Shown piece after piece: positions 7,257 to 14,169 of a DNA stretch of 19,490 bases. Within the stretch, counting starts at the first letter, position 1; every line of letters begins with the position of its first letter. The notes under the pieces were generated by a model. That model did not search any database. It was not told where the DNA came from and saw only the letters and a list, made by a program, of their open reading frames with translations. Made by a program: the position numbers and the translations under genes. This DNA is from JBPOIS01 sp052034295. GTDB taxonomy: Bacteria; Pseudomonadota; Gammaproteobacteria; Pseudomonadales; Moraxellaceae. Location: the NCBI GenBank assembly GCA_052034295.1, contig JBPOIS010000102.1:1-19490 (forward strand), read 5' to 3'.

Positions 7257-7877
7257 TCAGCTGGGCTTGGCCGCGCTGGCATCCACCGTCAGCGGCAGCG
7301 CTTTACGGGTTCTGGCCGTGGCCTTGCCCGGTCCAGGCAACTGCCCGGCCTTGGTGCGGCCCATGGACAGGCTCACCGGCACCAGCCGCACAAACTCCAG
7401 CAGGTCGGCATAGTCATTTTCACTGGCCTCATCGCTGTCCTGCACCTCCCAGTCCAGCGCACTGAGTTCCTGCAGGTCGGCGATCAGCTCCTGCTCATCG
7501 CTGCGCACCTGCCCCCCAGCCAGGGCAAAGCCCAGCAGCAGCCCCGAGCACCACGCCGCCAGCGCCTGCACCCGCTCGGGCAGCGGCTGCTCATCGTCTG
7601 GCAGCAGCGGCTCAAAGTCCAGATTGTCTTCATCCAGCGCCTCAGCCAGATCCTGCCCTTCATCGACCAGCAACCGCCAGGTTGGATCGTCGCTGCCCTC
7701 GGCTGGCCCTGCCACATCCAGCCCGGCCAGCAGCGCCTGCCAGCCGTCCTGACCGGGCGGCTGCAACACGCACACCACCCCGGTCACCAGCCCGTGCAGC
7801 TCGGCCGGATGGCTGAATTCCACCCAGCCTGCAAAAGTCTGCTGCCACTCCTGCCAGTACGTGGATTGATCGTGCAT
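7257..7877 (-). CDS. ygfB: YgfB / UPF0149 family protein
   Basis: A 206-residue acidic helical protein of the UPF0149 family. The N-terminal half carries the P-A-E-L-H-G-L-V-T-G motif (about residues 24-33), the centre has L-P-E-R-V-Q-A-L-A-A-W-C-S-G-L-L-L-G-F (around 98-116), and an acidic D-Y-A-D-L-L-E-F-V-R stretch follows, all standard for YgfB. The C-terminus is basic with many Lys, Arg and Thr. In Pseudomonas aeruginosa YgfB lowers expression of the amidase gene ampDh3 by interfering with an antiterminator pathway and thereby affects beta-lactam resistance; whether that applies here is unknown. The gene precedes pepP in an apparent operon and is divergent from the ZapB-like gene, with about 50 nt between start codons. 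The ribosome site is a weak GGGG. Confidence 0.88.
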   Translation of the reverse strand: MHDQSTYWQEWQQTFAGWVEFSHPAELHGLVTGVVCVLQPPGQDGWQALLAGLDVAGPAEGSDDPTWRLLVDEGQDLAEALDEDNLDFEPLLPDDEQPLPERVQALAAWCSGLLLGFALAGGQVRSDEQELIADLQELSALDWEVQDSDEASENDYADLLEFVRLVPVSLSMGRTKAGQLPGPGKATARTRKALPLTVDASAAKPS

Positions 7878-7881
7878 TGCG

Positions 7882-7911
7882 TTGACCCCGCTTGGTTGAT
7901 TTCCCTATAGT
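7882..7911 (+). promoter_or_regulatory. Strong sigma-70-like promoter for the ZapB-like/zapA unit
   Basis: TTGACC at 7882-7887, 18-nt spacer, TATAGT at 7906-7911. Transcription would start near 7918, leaving a leader of about 13 nt before the ATG at 7931. The position rules out the in-frame TTG at 7892 as a start codon. Confidence 0.7.
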
Positions 7912-7930
7912 AACTGGCGACACCCCCACA

Positions 7931-8398
7931 ATGCGACTCTTGACCATGCTGGCTGACCTGCAGCAGCTGCAAACGCTGCTGAACCAACTGATGAAACAGG
8001 CCCCTGCAGCCGCCCAGTCGCGGCAGCAGGCCCGCGAGGACTACGCCGCCCTGATCGAACGTACCGACCAGCTCGAAGCCGAAAACGACACCCTGCGCCA
8101 GCAGCTGGACAGCCTGCGCAAACAGCAGCAGGAACAGGGACCGGCCCAGGCCAACATGCGCCAGGAAGTCGAGCGGCTCGGCCATCAACTGGCCCAATTG
8201 GCCCTGCAGAACCGCAGCCTGATCGAGGAGCGTGACACCCTGCTGCGCAAGAACGAGGATGCCCGCCACAAGGTCGAGGAAATCATCGCCCGCCTGTCGG
8301 CCCTGCCCTCTGCCCATCAGGCACCCGCTGCCACCCCGGAAGCTGCCCCGGCCCAGCCTGCCCCCTCCGCCCCTGACACCCCGGAAAGCGCATCATGA
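7931..8398 (+). CDS. Coiled-coil protein, ZapB-like (TIGR02449 family), long form
   Basis: A 155-residue, mostly coiled-coil protein. Residues about 30-125 show heptad-like Leu/Gln/Glu/Arg patterns, and the stretch at 98-125 (L-I-E-E-R-D-x-L-L-R-K-N-E-D-A-R-H-K-V-E-E-I-I-A-R-L) matches the conserved end of the TIGR02449 family, small proteins encoded directly before zapA and probably functional counterparts of ZapB. The last 30 residues are an Ala/Pro-rich, likely disordered tail. Known members are about 65-80 residues, so this one is roughly twice the usual length, with an extra N-terminal coil and the tail. Start ATG 7931 is preferred because the promoter lies over the upstream TTG; ATG 7946 is a possible alternative, as neither has a clear Shine-Dalgarno. 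The stop overlaps the zapA start (ATGA). Confidence 0.8.
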   Translation: MRLLTMLADLQQLQTLLNQLMKQAPAAAQSRQQAREDYAALIERTDQLEAENDTLRQQLDSLRKQQQEQGPAQANMRQEVERLGHQLAQLALQNRSLIEERDTLLRKNEDARHKVEEIIARLSALPSAHQAPAATPEAAPAQPAPSAPDTPESAS

Positions 8399-8703
8399 TC
8401 AGCCCTGTGCAGGACACCCAGATCGAACTGTCCATTCTGGACCGCACCTACAAGCTGGCCTGCCCGCCTGCCGAGGTGGATGCCCTGCGCGCTGCAGGCC
8501 GCCATCTGGACCAGAAAATGCGCGACGCCCGCAAGCTGATGCCGCGCGTTGAAGCCGAGCGCATCGCCGTGATGGTGGCGCTGGAGCTGTGCCAGGAGCT
8601 GATGCAGGCCAACCGTGCCATGCAATCACAGGCCGCCTGCCAGCGACTGGTGCAGGACATGATCGCCGAGGTCAAACAGGCCGTCGCCCAGAATCAGGGC
8701 TGA
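8395..8703 (+). CDS. zapA: Cell division protein ZapA
   Basis: A 102-residue protein of normal ZapA length. ZapA binds and cross-links FtsZ filaments at the division ring. The N-terminal beta-rich domain contains I-E-L-S-I-L-D-R-T-Y-K-L-A-C-P-P-A-E (about residues 10-27), followed by the L-R-A-A-G-R-H-L-D-Q-K-M helix (31-42), and the C-terminal half is a long dimerising helix starting with E-R-I-A-V-M-V-A-L-E-L. The start codon overlaps the stop of the coiled-coil gene by four bases, so the two are translationally coupled, which fits a joint role in Z-ring assembly. The 6S RNA gene follows directly, as in many Gammaproteobacteria. Confidence 0.95.
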   Translation: MISPVQDTQIELSILDRTYKLACPPAEVDALRAAGRHLDQKMRDARKLMPRVEAERIAVMVALELCQELMQANRAMQSQAACQRLVQDMIAEVKQAVAQNQG

Positions 8704-8752
8704 ATGGCCGCTGCCGTCCGCCCCGCTTCACGGCCGGGTCACGGCGCTGGAC

Positions 8753-8780
8753 TTGTAATTGCAGCATTTCGTTTTATACT
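8753..8780 (+). promoter_or_regulatory. Promoter of the 6S RNA gene
   Basis: TTGTAA at 8753-8758, 16-nt spacer, TATACT at 8775-8780. Transcription would begin at the A near 8786, matching the 5' end expected from the 6S RNA closing stem. Confidence 0.7.
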
Positions 8781-8785
8781 GGATG

Positions 8786-8987
8786 AACCTCTGGGGTGTG
8801 CGCCAGCGTGTCTTTATCCCCTGAGCCGATATGCGTAAAGCAGGTTACGTTCTGCAGGCTTTTTGAGCATGTCCACCCTGGTCCCGTCCGTCGGGCCCCT
8901 GAAGTGGAACGCCTGTAGGCCAGCGGCGTGACCACCTTGAACTTCAGGGTTCAAGGGTTCCGACCCGCAGCGGCATTCCGGAGGCTC
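8786..8987 (+). ncRNA. ssrS: 6S RNA
   Basis: 6S RNA mimics an open promoter and sequesters the housekeeping RNA polymerase in stationary phase. The conserved blocks are readable: CCCCTGAGCCGATAT at 8818-8832, GAGCATG followed by GGTCCCGTCCGTCGGGCCC around 8865-8898, ACCTTGAAC…GGGTTCAAGGGTT at about 8934-8959, and a 3' end CGGCATTCCGGAGGCTC. The 5' segment (AACCTCTGGGGTGTG) pairs with that 3' end to form the long closing stem, with the large asymmetric central bulge between. The estimated length of about 200 nt is somewhat longer than the 184 nt of E. coli; the ends are accurate to a few bases. A run of eight or more T right after the 3' end (8988-8995) could terminate part of the transcripts. 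Flanked by zapA and the ygfA gene, the classical position. Confidence 0.95.
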
Positions 8988-9042
8988 TTTTTTTTCTGTT
9001 CACCGCGGGCCTGTTCCGGCCCTGGAATCCATCTGCACCCCG

Positions 9043-9702
9043 ATGCCTGCCGCCTGCCCACCCCCGGTGGATCTGCCCCGGTTGCGCCGTCACCTGCGCC
9101 AGCAGCGCCGGGCCCTGTCCGTGCCGCAGCAGCGTCAGGCCGCCCGTGCCGTGGCCAGACGGTTGGTCCGTCACCCCCTCTGGCAGGGCTGCCAACACAT
9201 TGGCCTGTACCTGTCCGCCTTTGGCGAAGTGTCGCTGCTGCCGCTGGCCCGGCAGCTACAGCGCCGTGGCAAGCGCCTGTACCTGCCGGTGGTGCGGCGC
9301 TGGGACCAGCGCCTGCGCTTTGTCCGCACTTCAGCCCGCCAGCTCGGCACCCGCCAGCGCCTGCGCCGGCATCCCCTCGGCATGCAGCAGCCTGCCCTGC
9401 ACGGCAGCCGCAGCGTGCACCAGCTCGATGTGCTGGTGATGCCGCTGCTGGGCTTTGATGCCCATGGACACCGGCTGGGCATGGGCGGCGGCTATTATGA
9501 CCGTACCCTGGGCCAGCCTGGTCGCGGCCAGTGTGTGCGCCCGCTGCGGCTGGGGGTGGCGCATGGCTTCCAGCAGGTGGCGGCCCTGCCGGTCCAGCCG
9601 TGGGATCAGCCGCTGCACCAGTTGGTCAGCCCGCAGCGGCACTGGTTTTTTCACCCCCTGCGCGGCCTGCCCCTTGTAATCAGCGCAACGCCCACCAAAT
9701 AA
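9043..9702 (+). CDS. ygfA: 5-formyltetrahydrofolate cyclo-ligase (YgfA)
   Basis: A 219-residue enzyme that converts 5-formyl-THF to 5,10-methenyl-THF with ATP. The key signature F-D-A-H-G-H-R-L-G-M-G-G-G-Y-Y-D-R is at residues 138-154, and the substrate-binding Y-L-S-A-F-G-E-V segment is at 56-63. The N-terminal L-R-R-H-L-R-Q-Q-R-R-A-L helix is normal for the family. The protein is unusually rich in Arg and Gln. The Shine-Dalgarno is weak, consistent with co-transcription from the 6S RNA promoter, as in E. coli, where ygfA follows ssrS. The start at 9043 fits the family length. Linked in other bacteria to persister formation and folate storage. Confidence 0.93.
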   Translation: MPAACPPPVDLPRLRRHLRQQRRALSVPQQRQAARAVARRLVRHPLWQGCQHIGLYLSAFGEVSLLPLARQLQRRGKRLYLPVVRRWDQRLRFVRTSARQLGTRQRLRRHPLGMQQPALHGSRSVHQLDVLVMPLLGFDAHGHRLGMGGGYYDRTLGQPGRGQCVRPLRLGVAHGFQQVAALPVQPWDQPLHQLVSPQRHWFFHPLRGLPLVISATPTK

Positions 9703-9744
9703 CCCCAGTATGACAAAATGGTTTGTCACTCACAGGAGTGTCTC

Positions 9745-12159
9745 ATGACCCAGAACAGCCCCCTTGCCGCACAGGCTGCACAAGACCTGCCCCTGCTGGC
9801 GCTGCGGGATGTCGTGGTGTATCCACAGATGCAAATCGCCCTGTTTGTCGGGCGCCCCAAATCGATCCGCGCGGTGGAAGAAGCCCGCCAGGCCGATGAC
9901 CTGGTGTTTGTGGTCGCCCAGAAAGACTCACTGGCCGAAGGCATCGACAACAGCAACCTGTATGAATACGGCACCGTCTGCCGCATCGTACAGGTGGTCA
10001 ACCATGAAAACGACGACAACTGCATCAAGGTGCTGATCGAAGGCCTGCACCGCGCCCACCTCGACCAGATCCACGACCTGGACGACTACATGCGCGCCAC
10101 CGTGCACGCCGAACCGGTGCAGCTGTCACTGAGCGACGCCGAACAGGCCGAGCAGCGCCAGGCCCTGCAGGTGCTGTTTGCCCAGTACGCCGAAGCCAAG
10201 CTGCGCAACAGCCGCGAGCTGATCCATGCCGCCGAAAAACTCGAAGACCTGCTGGAGCTGGTCTATTTCGTGGCCACGCGCGTGCAGCTGCCGATTGACA
10301 CCAAGCAAAAATTCCTCGAACACGCCGACATGGACGCGCACCTGCACGAGCTGACCGACTACCTGATGCGTCAGGGCGAGGAACAAAAAATCGAGCAGAG
10401 CCTGCACGAATCGGTCAAACGGCAGATGGAAAAAAACCAGCGCGAATACTTTCTCAATGAAAAAATGAAAGTCATCCAGCGCGAACTGTCCGACATGAAC
10501 GGCGGCGACGACGACATGGGCGAGCTGGAAAAGAAACTCGCCGACGCCGACCTGCCCGCCGAAGTGCGCAAAAAAGCCGATGCCGAATTCCGCAAGCTCA
10601 AGGCCATGCCCGCCGCCTCCTCGGAAGCGGCCGTGGTGCGCAACTACCTGGACTGGATCCTCAACACCCCCTGGAAAAAAGCCAGCAAGGTGTCGATCAA
10701 ACTGGACAAGGCCCAGCAGATCCTCGACGCCGACCACTATGGTCTGGAAGAGGTCAAAGACCGCATCCTGGAGTTTCTGGCCGTGCAATCGCGGGTCAAA
10801 CAGCTCAAGGGCCCGGTGCTGTGTCTGGTGGGCCCGCCGGGTGTGGGCAAAACCTCGCTGGGCGAATCCATCGCCAAGGCCACGGGCCGCGAGTTCGTGC
10901 GCATGGCGCTGGGCGGCGTGCGTGACGAAGCCGAAATCCGTGGCCACCGCCGCACCTACATCGGCGCCATGCCCGGCAAGATCGTCCAGCACCTGGCCAA
11001 GGTGGGGGTGAAAAATCCGCTGTTCCTGCTCGACGAAATCGACAAGATGGCCCAGGACTATCGCGGCGACCCGGCCTCGGCCCTGCTGGAAGTGCTCGAC
11101 CCGTCGCAGAACCACAAGTTCAATGACCACTATCTGGACATGGACCTGGACCTGTCGGAAGTCATGTTCATCTGCACCGCCAACAGCATGAACATCCCCG
11201 GCCCGCTGCTGGACCGGATGGAAGTCATCCGCCTGCCCGGCTACACCGAGGAAGAAAAAGTCAACATTGCCGAGCGCTATCTGGTGCCCAAGGCGGTCAA
11301 GGCCAATGGCCTCAAGCCCAGGGAAATCCAGATCGGTGAAGACGCCGTACGTGAGCTGATCCGCCGCTACACCCGCGAGGCTGGCGTGCGCAACCTGGAG
11401 CGGGAAATCTCCAAGATCTGCCGCAAGGTGGTGCGCGAAGCGGTCAGCCACAAGCACAGCGGCCCGGTGCAGGTCACCGAAGCCAATCTGGCGGACTACT
11501 CGGGCGTGTACAAATTTGACTTTGGCCGTGCCGAAGACGAAGCACAGATTGGCCGGGTGACTGGTCTGGCCTGGACCCAGGTCGGCGGTGAACTGCTCAC
11601 CATCGAAGCCGCTGCGGTCAAGGGCAAGGGCAACTACATCGCCACCGGTTCGCTCGGCGATGTGATGCAGGAATCGATCAAGGCGGCCATGACTGTGGTG
11701 CGCACCCGTGGCGACGCGCTGGGCATTGCCCACACCCGCTTCGGGGAAACCGACATCCATGTGCACATGCCTGAAGGCGCCACCCCCAAAGACGGCCCGT
11801 CCGCCGGGATTGCCCTGACCACGGCGCTGGTGTCGGCCCTGACCGGCATCCCGGTGCGTGCTGATGTGGCCATGACCGGCGAAGTCACCCTGCGTGGCCG
11901 GGTGCTGCAGATCGGTGGTCTGAAGGAAAAGCTGCTGGCCGCCCACCGTGGCGGGGTCAAGCTGGTGCTGATCCCGCAGGACAACGTGCGCGACCTGAAG
12001 GAGATCCCTGACAACGTCAAGGCCGGTCTGGAAATCCGTCCGGTCAGCAGCATTGATGAAGTGCTGGAGGCGGCACTGGTGCGCAAGCCCGAGCCGCTGC
12101 CGCCTGAGCCTGCGCCGGTGGTGAACAAGGTCGACCTCGCCGCGGACGCTCGCCACTGA
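9745..12159 (+). CDS. lon: ATP-dependent serine protease Lon
   Basis: An 804-residue LonA protease. Domains in order: Lon substrate-binding domain (L-P-L-L-A-L-R-D-V-V-V-Y-P near the start) to about residue 200, coiled linker, AAA+ module with Walker A G-P-P-G-V-G-K-T (363-370) and Walker B L-F-L-L-D-E-I-D, sensor region, then the protease domain with catalytic Ser686 (P-K-D-G-P-S-A-G) and Lys729 (L-K-E-K-L-L-A-A-H); their spacing of 43 equals that in E. coli Lon. Lon degrades damaged proteins and short-lived regulators in the cytoplasm. The ATG at 9745 has ACAGGAG upstream; the in-frame ATG at 9718 precedes that site and is not used. Only 42 nt separate it from ygfA, and a terminator follows. 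Confidence 0.97.
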   Translation: MTQNSPLAAQAAQDLPLLALRDVVVYPQMQIALFVGRPKSIRAVEEARQADDLVFVVAQKDSLAEGIDNSNLYEYGTVCRIVQVVNHENDDNCIKVLIEGLHRAHLDQIHDLDDYMRATVHAEPVQLSLSDAEQAEQRQALQVLFAQYAEAKLRNSRELIHAAEKLEDLLELVYFVATRVQLPIDTKQKFLEHADMDAHLHELTDYLMRQGEEQKIEQSLHESVKRQMEKNQREYFLNEKMKVIQRELSDMNGGDDDMGELEKKLADADLPAEVRKKADAEFRKLKAMPAASSEAAVVRNYLDWILNTPWKKASKVSIKLDKAQQILDADHYGLEEVKDRILEFLAVQSRVKQLKGPVLCLVGPPGVGKTSLGESIAKATGREFVRMALGGVRDEAEIRGHRRTYIGAMPGKIVQHLAKVGVKNPLFLLDEIDKMAQDYRGDPASALLEVLDPSQNHKFNDHYLDMDLDLSEVMFICTANSMNIPGPLLDRMEVIRLPGYTEEEKVNIAERYLVPKAVKANGLKPREIQIGEDAVRELIRRYTREAGVRNLEREISKICRKVVREAVSHKHSGPVQVTEANLADYSGVYKFDFGRAEDEAQIGRVTGLAWTQVGGELLTIEAAAVKGKGNYIATGSLGDVMQESIKAAMTVVRTRGDALGIAHTRFGETDIHVHMPEGATPKDGPSAGIALTTALVSALTGIPVRADVAMTGEVTLRGRVLQIGGLKEKLLAAHRGGVKLVLIPQDNVRDLKEIPDNVKAGLEIRPVSSIDEVLEAALVRKPEPLPPEPAPVVNKVDLAADARH

Positions 12160-12174
12160 GCCAGCCCGCTGAAC

Positions 12175-12201
12175 AGGCTCCCTTTTGGGGGCCTTTTTTT
12201 T
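12175..12201 (+). terminator. Intrinsic terminator of lon
   Basis: AGGCTCCC pairs with GGGGGCCT (one G-U pair) around a TTTT loop at 12175-12194, followed by a run of T to 12201. It begins 15 nt after the lon stop. Confidence 0.88.
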
Positions 12202-12228
12202 ATTACAATGGCGCACAGCCGATGTGCC

Positions 12229-12244
12229 GCACCCTATAGGGTGC
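12229..12244. repeat. Perfect 16-bp palindrome
   Basis: GCACCCTATAGGGTGC is self-complementary over its whole length. It lies 35 nt beyond the lon terminator in the non-coding gap and could be a dimeric regulator site or a fold-back element. No family can be named. Confidence 0.6.
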
Positions 12245-12297
12245 AAGCGCCCCTTTTCGCCCACCCCCAGCCAATCCAGTGCCGAGCGAACGCCCGC

Positions 12298-12380
12298 CAG
12301 GGCGTGATGTGCCCTGCGGGTTGTTGGCGGTGCAAGGGTCGGCCCGATGTTTTGCCCGCTGTGTCGGGTGTGTCGGGCAA
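12298..12380. repeat. Two inverted repeats in the lon-DUF3592 gap
   Basis: CAGGGC (12298-12303) and GCCCTG (12311-12316) flank a 7-nt loop; TTGCCCG (12352-12358) and CGGGCAA (12374-12380) flank a 15-nt loop containing a further GTCGGG repeat. Together with the palindrome at 12229 they fill most of the 12202-12489 stretch, which otherwise holds only a possible extended -10 (TG-C-TATCAT, hexamer at 12428-12433) and no plausible ORF. Confidence 0.5.
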
Positions 12381-12489
12381 GTTCACAGTTTTCAGCCCCC
12401 CATCCCACCAACAGGCCTGGGTTTTGCTATCATCGGCGGCGGCAACTTTGTGCAAAACCTGTGCAGATGAATTTACGGATGCAGTTTTT

Positions 12490-12927
12490 ATGAAAGAAAT
12501 GTTCATGGCAGCGCTGGTGCTGCTCATGGGGCTATGGCTGAGTGTGGTGTCACTGGGCACCAACCGCGACCAGTCCAGGCTGGCCAAATACGGCGTTGAA
12601 GTCCAGAGCGCACCGCTGGAGGGCTACACCGAGCGCAAAAAAGGCGGCGTGACGGTCGATTACCGCATCAAGGCCGCCTTCACCGCCAAAAACGGCGGCC
12701 ATGGCAACTGCTGGGGCAGTGTGGACAAAGCCATGATCGACCGCCTCAAGGAAAATCCGGTGGTCACAGTGCGCTACCTGCCCACGGACCCCAACCTTGA
12801 GGTGTGTCAGGTGATGGGCGCCACCTCCGAATCCGGCACCTCGTGGTTCCTGATCCTGCTGGGTCTGGTGCTGACGCTGGGCAGTGCAGCCTTCATGTAC
12901 AACCGCTGGAGCGTGCAGCGCCACTGA
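12490..12927 (+). CDS. DUF3592 family membrane protein
   Basis: A 145-residue protein with one membrane helix near the N-terminus (about 4-22) and another near the C-terminus (119-136). The loop between them carries the DUF3592 pattern: V-D-Y-R-I-K-A-A-F (56-64), then N-P-V-V-T-V-R-Y-L-P-T-D-P-N-L-E-V (89-105). The family has no known function. The two loop cysteines, C74 and C106, could form a disulfide if the loop is periplasmic. ATG 12490 is used because the hydrophobic start and family similarity begin there; the open frame upstream to 12208 lies over inverted repeats and is compositionally unlike a protein. GGAT about ten bases upstream is a modest ribosome site. Converges on the minus-strand gene ending at 12954, with 26 nt between. 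Confidence 0.82.
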   Translation: MKEMFMAALVLLMGLWLSVVSLGTNRDQSRLAKYGVEVQSAPLEGYTERKKGGVTVDYRIKAAFTAKNGGHGNCWGSVDKAMIDRLKENPVVTVRYLPTDPNLEVCQVMGATSESGTSWFLILLGLVLTLGSAAFMYNRWSVQRH

Positions 12928-12953
12928 CCGGCCTGCCCGACTCGTATGCAGGC

Positions 12954-13613
12954 TCAGGCGTGCACGTGGTTGAGCAGGGCCATGAAGCTGTACACATTGG
13001 GAATCTCGGACACCGGCACATTCAGCACGGCCGTCTGCCACAGGCGGCCATCCGCCATCAGCATGAACTGGCCGTTTTTGAGCTCCATGCCGTTGATCTT
13101 GTCAAAAAAATACGCCTTGCCGCGATGCTCAAGGCCGGTGCGGGTGACCAGCCACTGGTGGTCCAGCTGCAAGCGCCCCTGCCGCGCAAACTGATCCAGC
13201 CAGCCAGGCGTGACGTAGCGGCGCTCCAGCTGTGCCACGGCGTCAAACAATTGATCGGCGTCGTTGACGTTGGCATTGATTTTCAGGGTTTCATGGGGGT
13301 TGACCACAGTGATGCGGTAGTCATAGTGGCGGATGATCAGGTTGAAACTTTGCAGGTTGCGGCGGGTGTAAATGCGCGACTCGGGCAAAATATCAATGGA
13401 TTTTTCCGCAAACAGGTTTTTTTCGGTCAGGCGTCGCCCCTGCACCACCACCTTGAGGCTCATGGCCCGCAGCGCCACGAACAGCAGTCCCAGCCAGCAC
13501 ACAAAAAAACTGGCCTTGCTCCAGAAATCGTCCGGCATGCTCACCGCAAACAACCCAAGGATCAGCAGCAAGATCCAGTAGATTTTGGTCAGGTGATTGT
13601 GGGTAAATTCCAC
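12954..13613 (-). CDS. Membrane-anchored protein with PH-like domain(s), function unknown
   Basis: A 219-residue protein with two N-terminal hydrophobic segments (about residues 10-25 and 33-50), then an approximately 165-residue soluble part made of short beta-strands with a layout recalling tandem bacterial PH-like (DUF6585-type) folds: a first strand set through Y-D-Y-R-I-T-V-V-N-P-H-E-T-L-K, and a second ending in V-L-N-V-P-V-S-E-I-P-N-V-Y-S-F-M-A-L-L. No catalytic motif is seen. No ATG exists near the beginning; a GTG at 13613 (giving Met-Glu-Phe-Thr-His) is preceded by GGAG six bases upstream and is the most likely start, with GTG 13616 and TTG codons further up as alternatives. The frame upstream of about 13690 overlaps the next gene and is Cys/Trp-rich, so it is rejected. 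The 13627-13680 stretch before it is markedly AT-rich and may hold its promoter. Confidence 0.7.
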   Translation of the reverse strand: MEFTHNHLTKIYWILLLILGLFAVSMPDDFWSKASFFVCWLGLLFVALRAMSLKVVVQGRRLTEKNLFAEKSIDILPESRIYTRRNLQSFNLIIRHYDYRITVVNPHETLKINANVNDADQLFDAVAQLERRYVTPGWLDQFARQGRLQLDHQWLVTRTGLEHRGKAYFFDKINGMELKNGQFMLMADGRLWQTAVLNVPVSEIPNVYSFMALLNHVHA

Positions 13614-13689
13614 CACAGGCTCCGGCAAAAAGCGCAATCTAGTGATTAATTTATGAAAAAACAATGAAAAACTGGACAGACCGCAGCAA

Positions 13690-14160
13690 TCAGCCCACCA
13701 GCACAGGCCAGGCACCACTGAGCAACACCACCACCCCGCCGATTTCACCGGCCACCAGCGCCAGCATGAAGCCATGCACCAGCACCCCGGCCAGCGGCCA
13801 CTGGCCCAGCCGGTAGGGCGGGCGCAGCTGGTTGGTGGTGTCCTGTAGCGCCCCATGCAGCACATAGCTGCCAATCGCCCCGACAAAAAACAGTAGGTTG
13901 CTGGCCACGGCCAGCTGATTCACCCAGTCTGGCCACACCGACAGGGCGGCCAGCGCCGCCAGCACCAGTGCCGCAAAGCTGTACATCAGGCTGGCCCGGT
14001 GGGCAATGTCCACATAGCGGTGGGCACGCCGGGCCGGACTGCGCATCAGGCTGGCGTATTTCCACACGCCGGTCAGCATGCCCACCAGCAGCAGACCGCC
14101 TGCGCCGAGGACTGCCCACTGAACCGAGGCTGGCAGGGCGGCGGCATTCAACAGGGCCAT
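13690..14160 (-). CDS. Small four-helix integral membrane protein, function unknown
   Basis: A 156-residue hydrophobic protein with four predicted membrane helices at about residues 14-33, 57-75, 81-103 and 124-153. A G-M-L-T-G-V-W-K-Y segment follows the first helix, and H-R-Y-V-D-I-A-H-R-A-S-L-M precedes the second. The layout (four helices, a G-x-L-T-G turn and a His before helix 2) recalls small proteins such as the HabA-like group, but the match is too loose to name it. The start has a clear TGAGGAA Shine-Dalgarno, and the gene begins nine bases after the prc stop, so it is almost certainly co-transcribed with prc. Confidence 0.75.
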   Translation of the reverse strand: MALLNAAALPASVQWAVLGAGGLLLVGMLTGVWKYASLMRSPARRAHRYVDIAHRASLMYSFAALVLAALAALSVWPDWVNQLAVASNLLFFVGAIGSYVLHGALQDTTNQLRPPYRLGQWPLAGVLVHGFMLALVAGEIGGVVVLLSGAWPVLVG

Positions 14161-14169
14161 GAACGTTCC

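Noticed and set aside
7892..7930. TTG start for the ZapB-like protein
   Set aside because: The codon lies between the -35 and -10 of the promoter, so it would not be in the transcript.
10126..12411. 761-codon open frame on the minus strand, antisense to lon
   Set aside because: It is His/Gln/Val-rich with no family resemblance, and it is the expected mirror of a GC-rich coding gene; Lon on the plus strand is complete.
12208..12489. Upstream in-frame extension of the DUF3592 protein
   Set aside because: Covers the palindrome and inverted repeats, lacks family similarity and would place about 94 residues before the first membrane helix.
13614..13886. N-terminal extension of the PH-like protein to an ATG at 13886
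   Set aside because: This part overlaps the upstream membrane-protein gene in another frame and is Cys/Trp/Arg-rich; the GTG at 13613 has a ribosome site.
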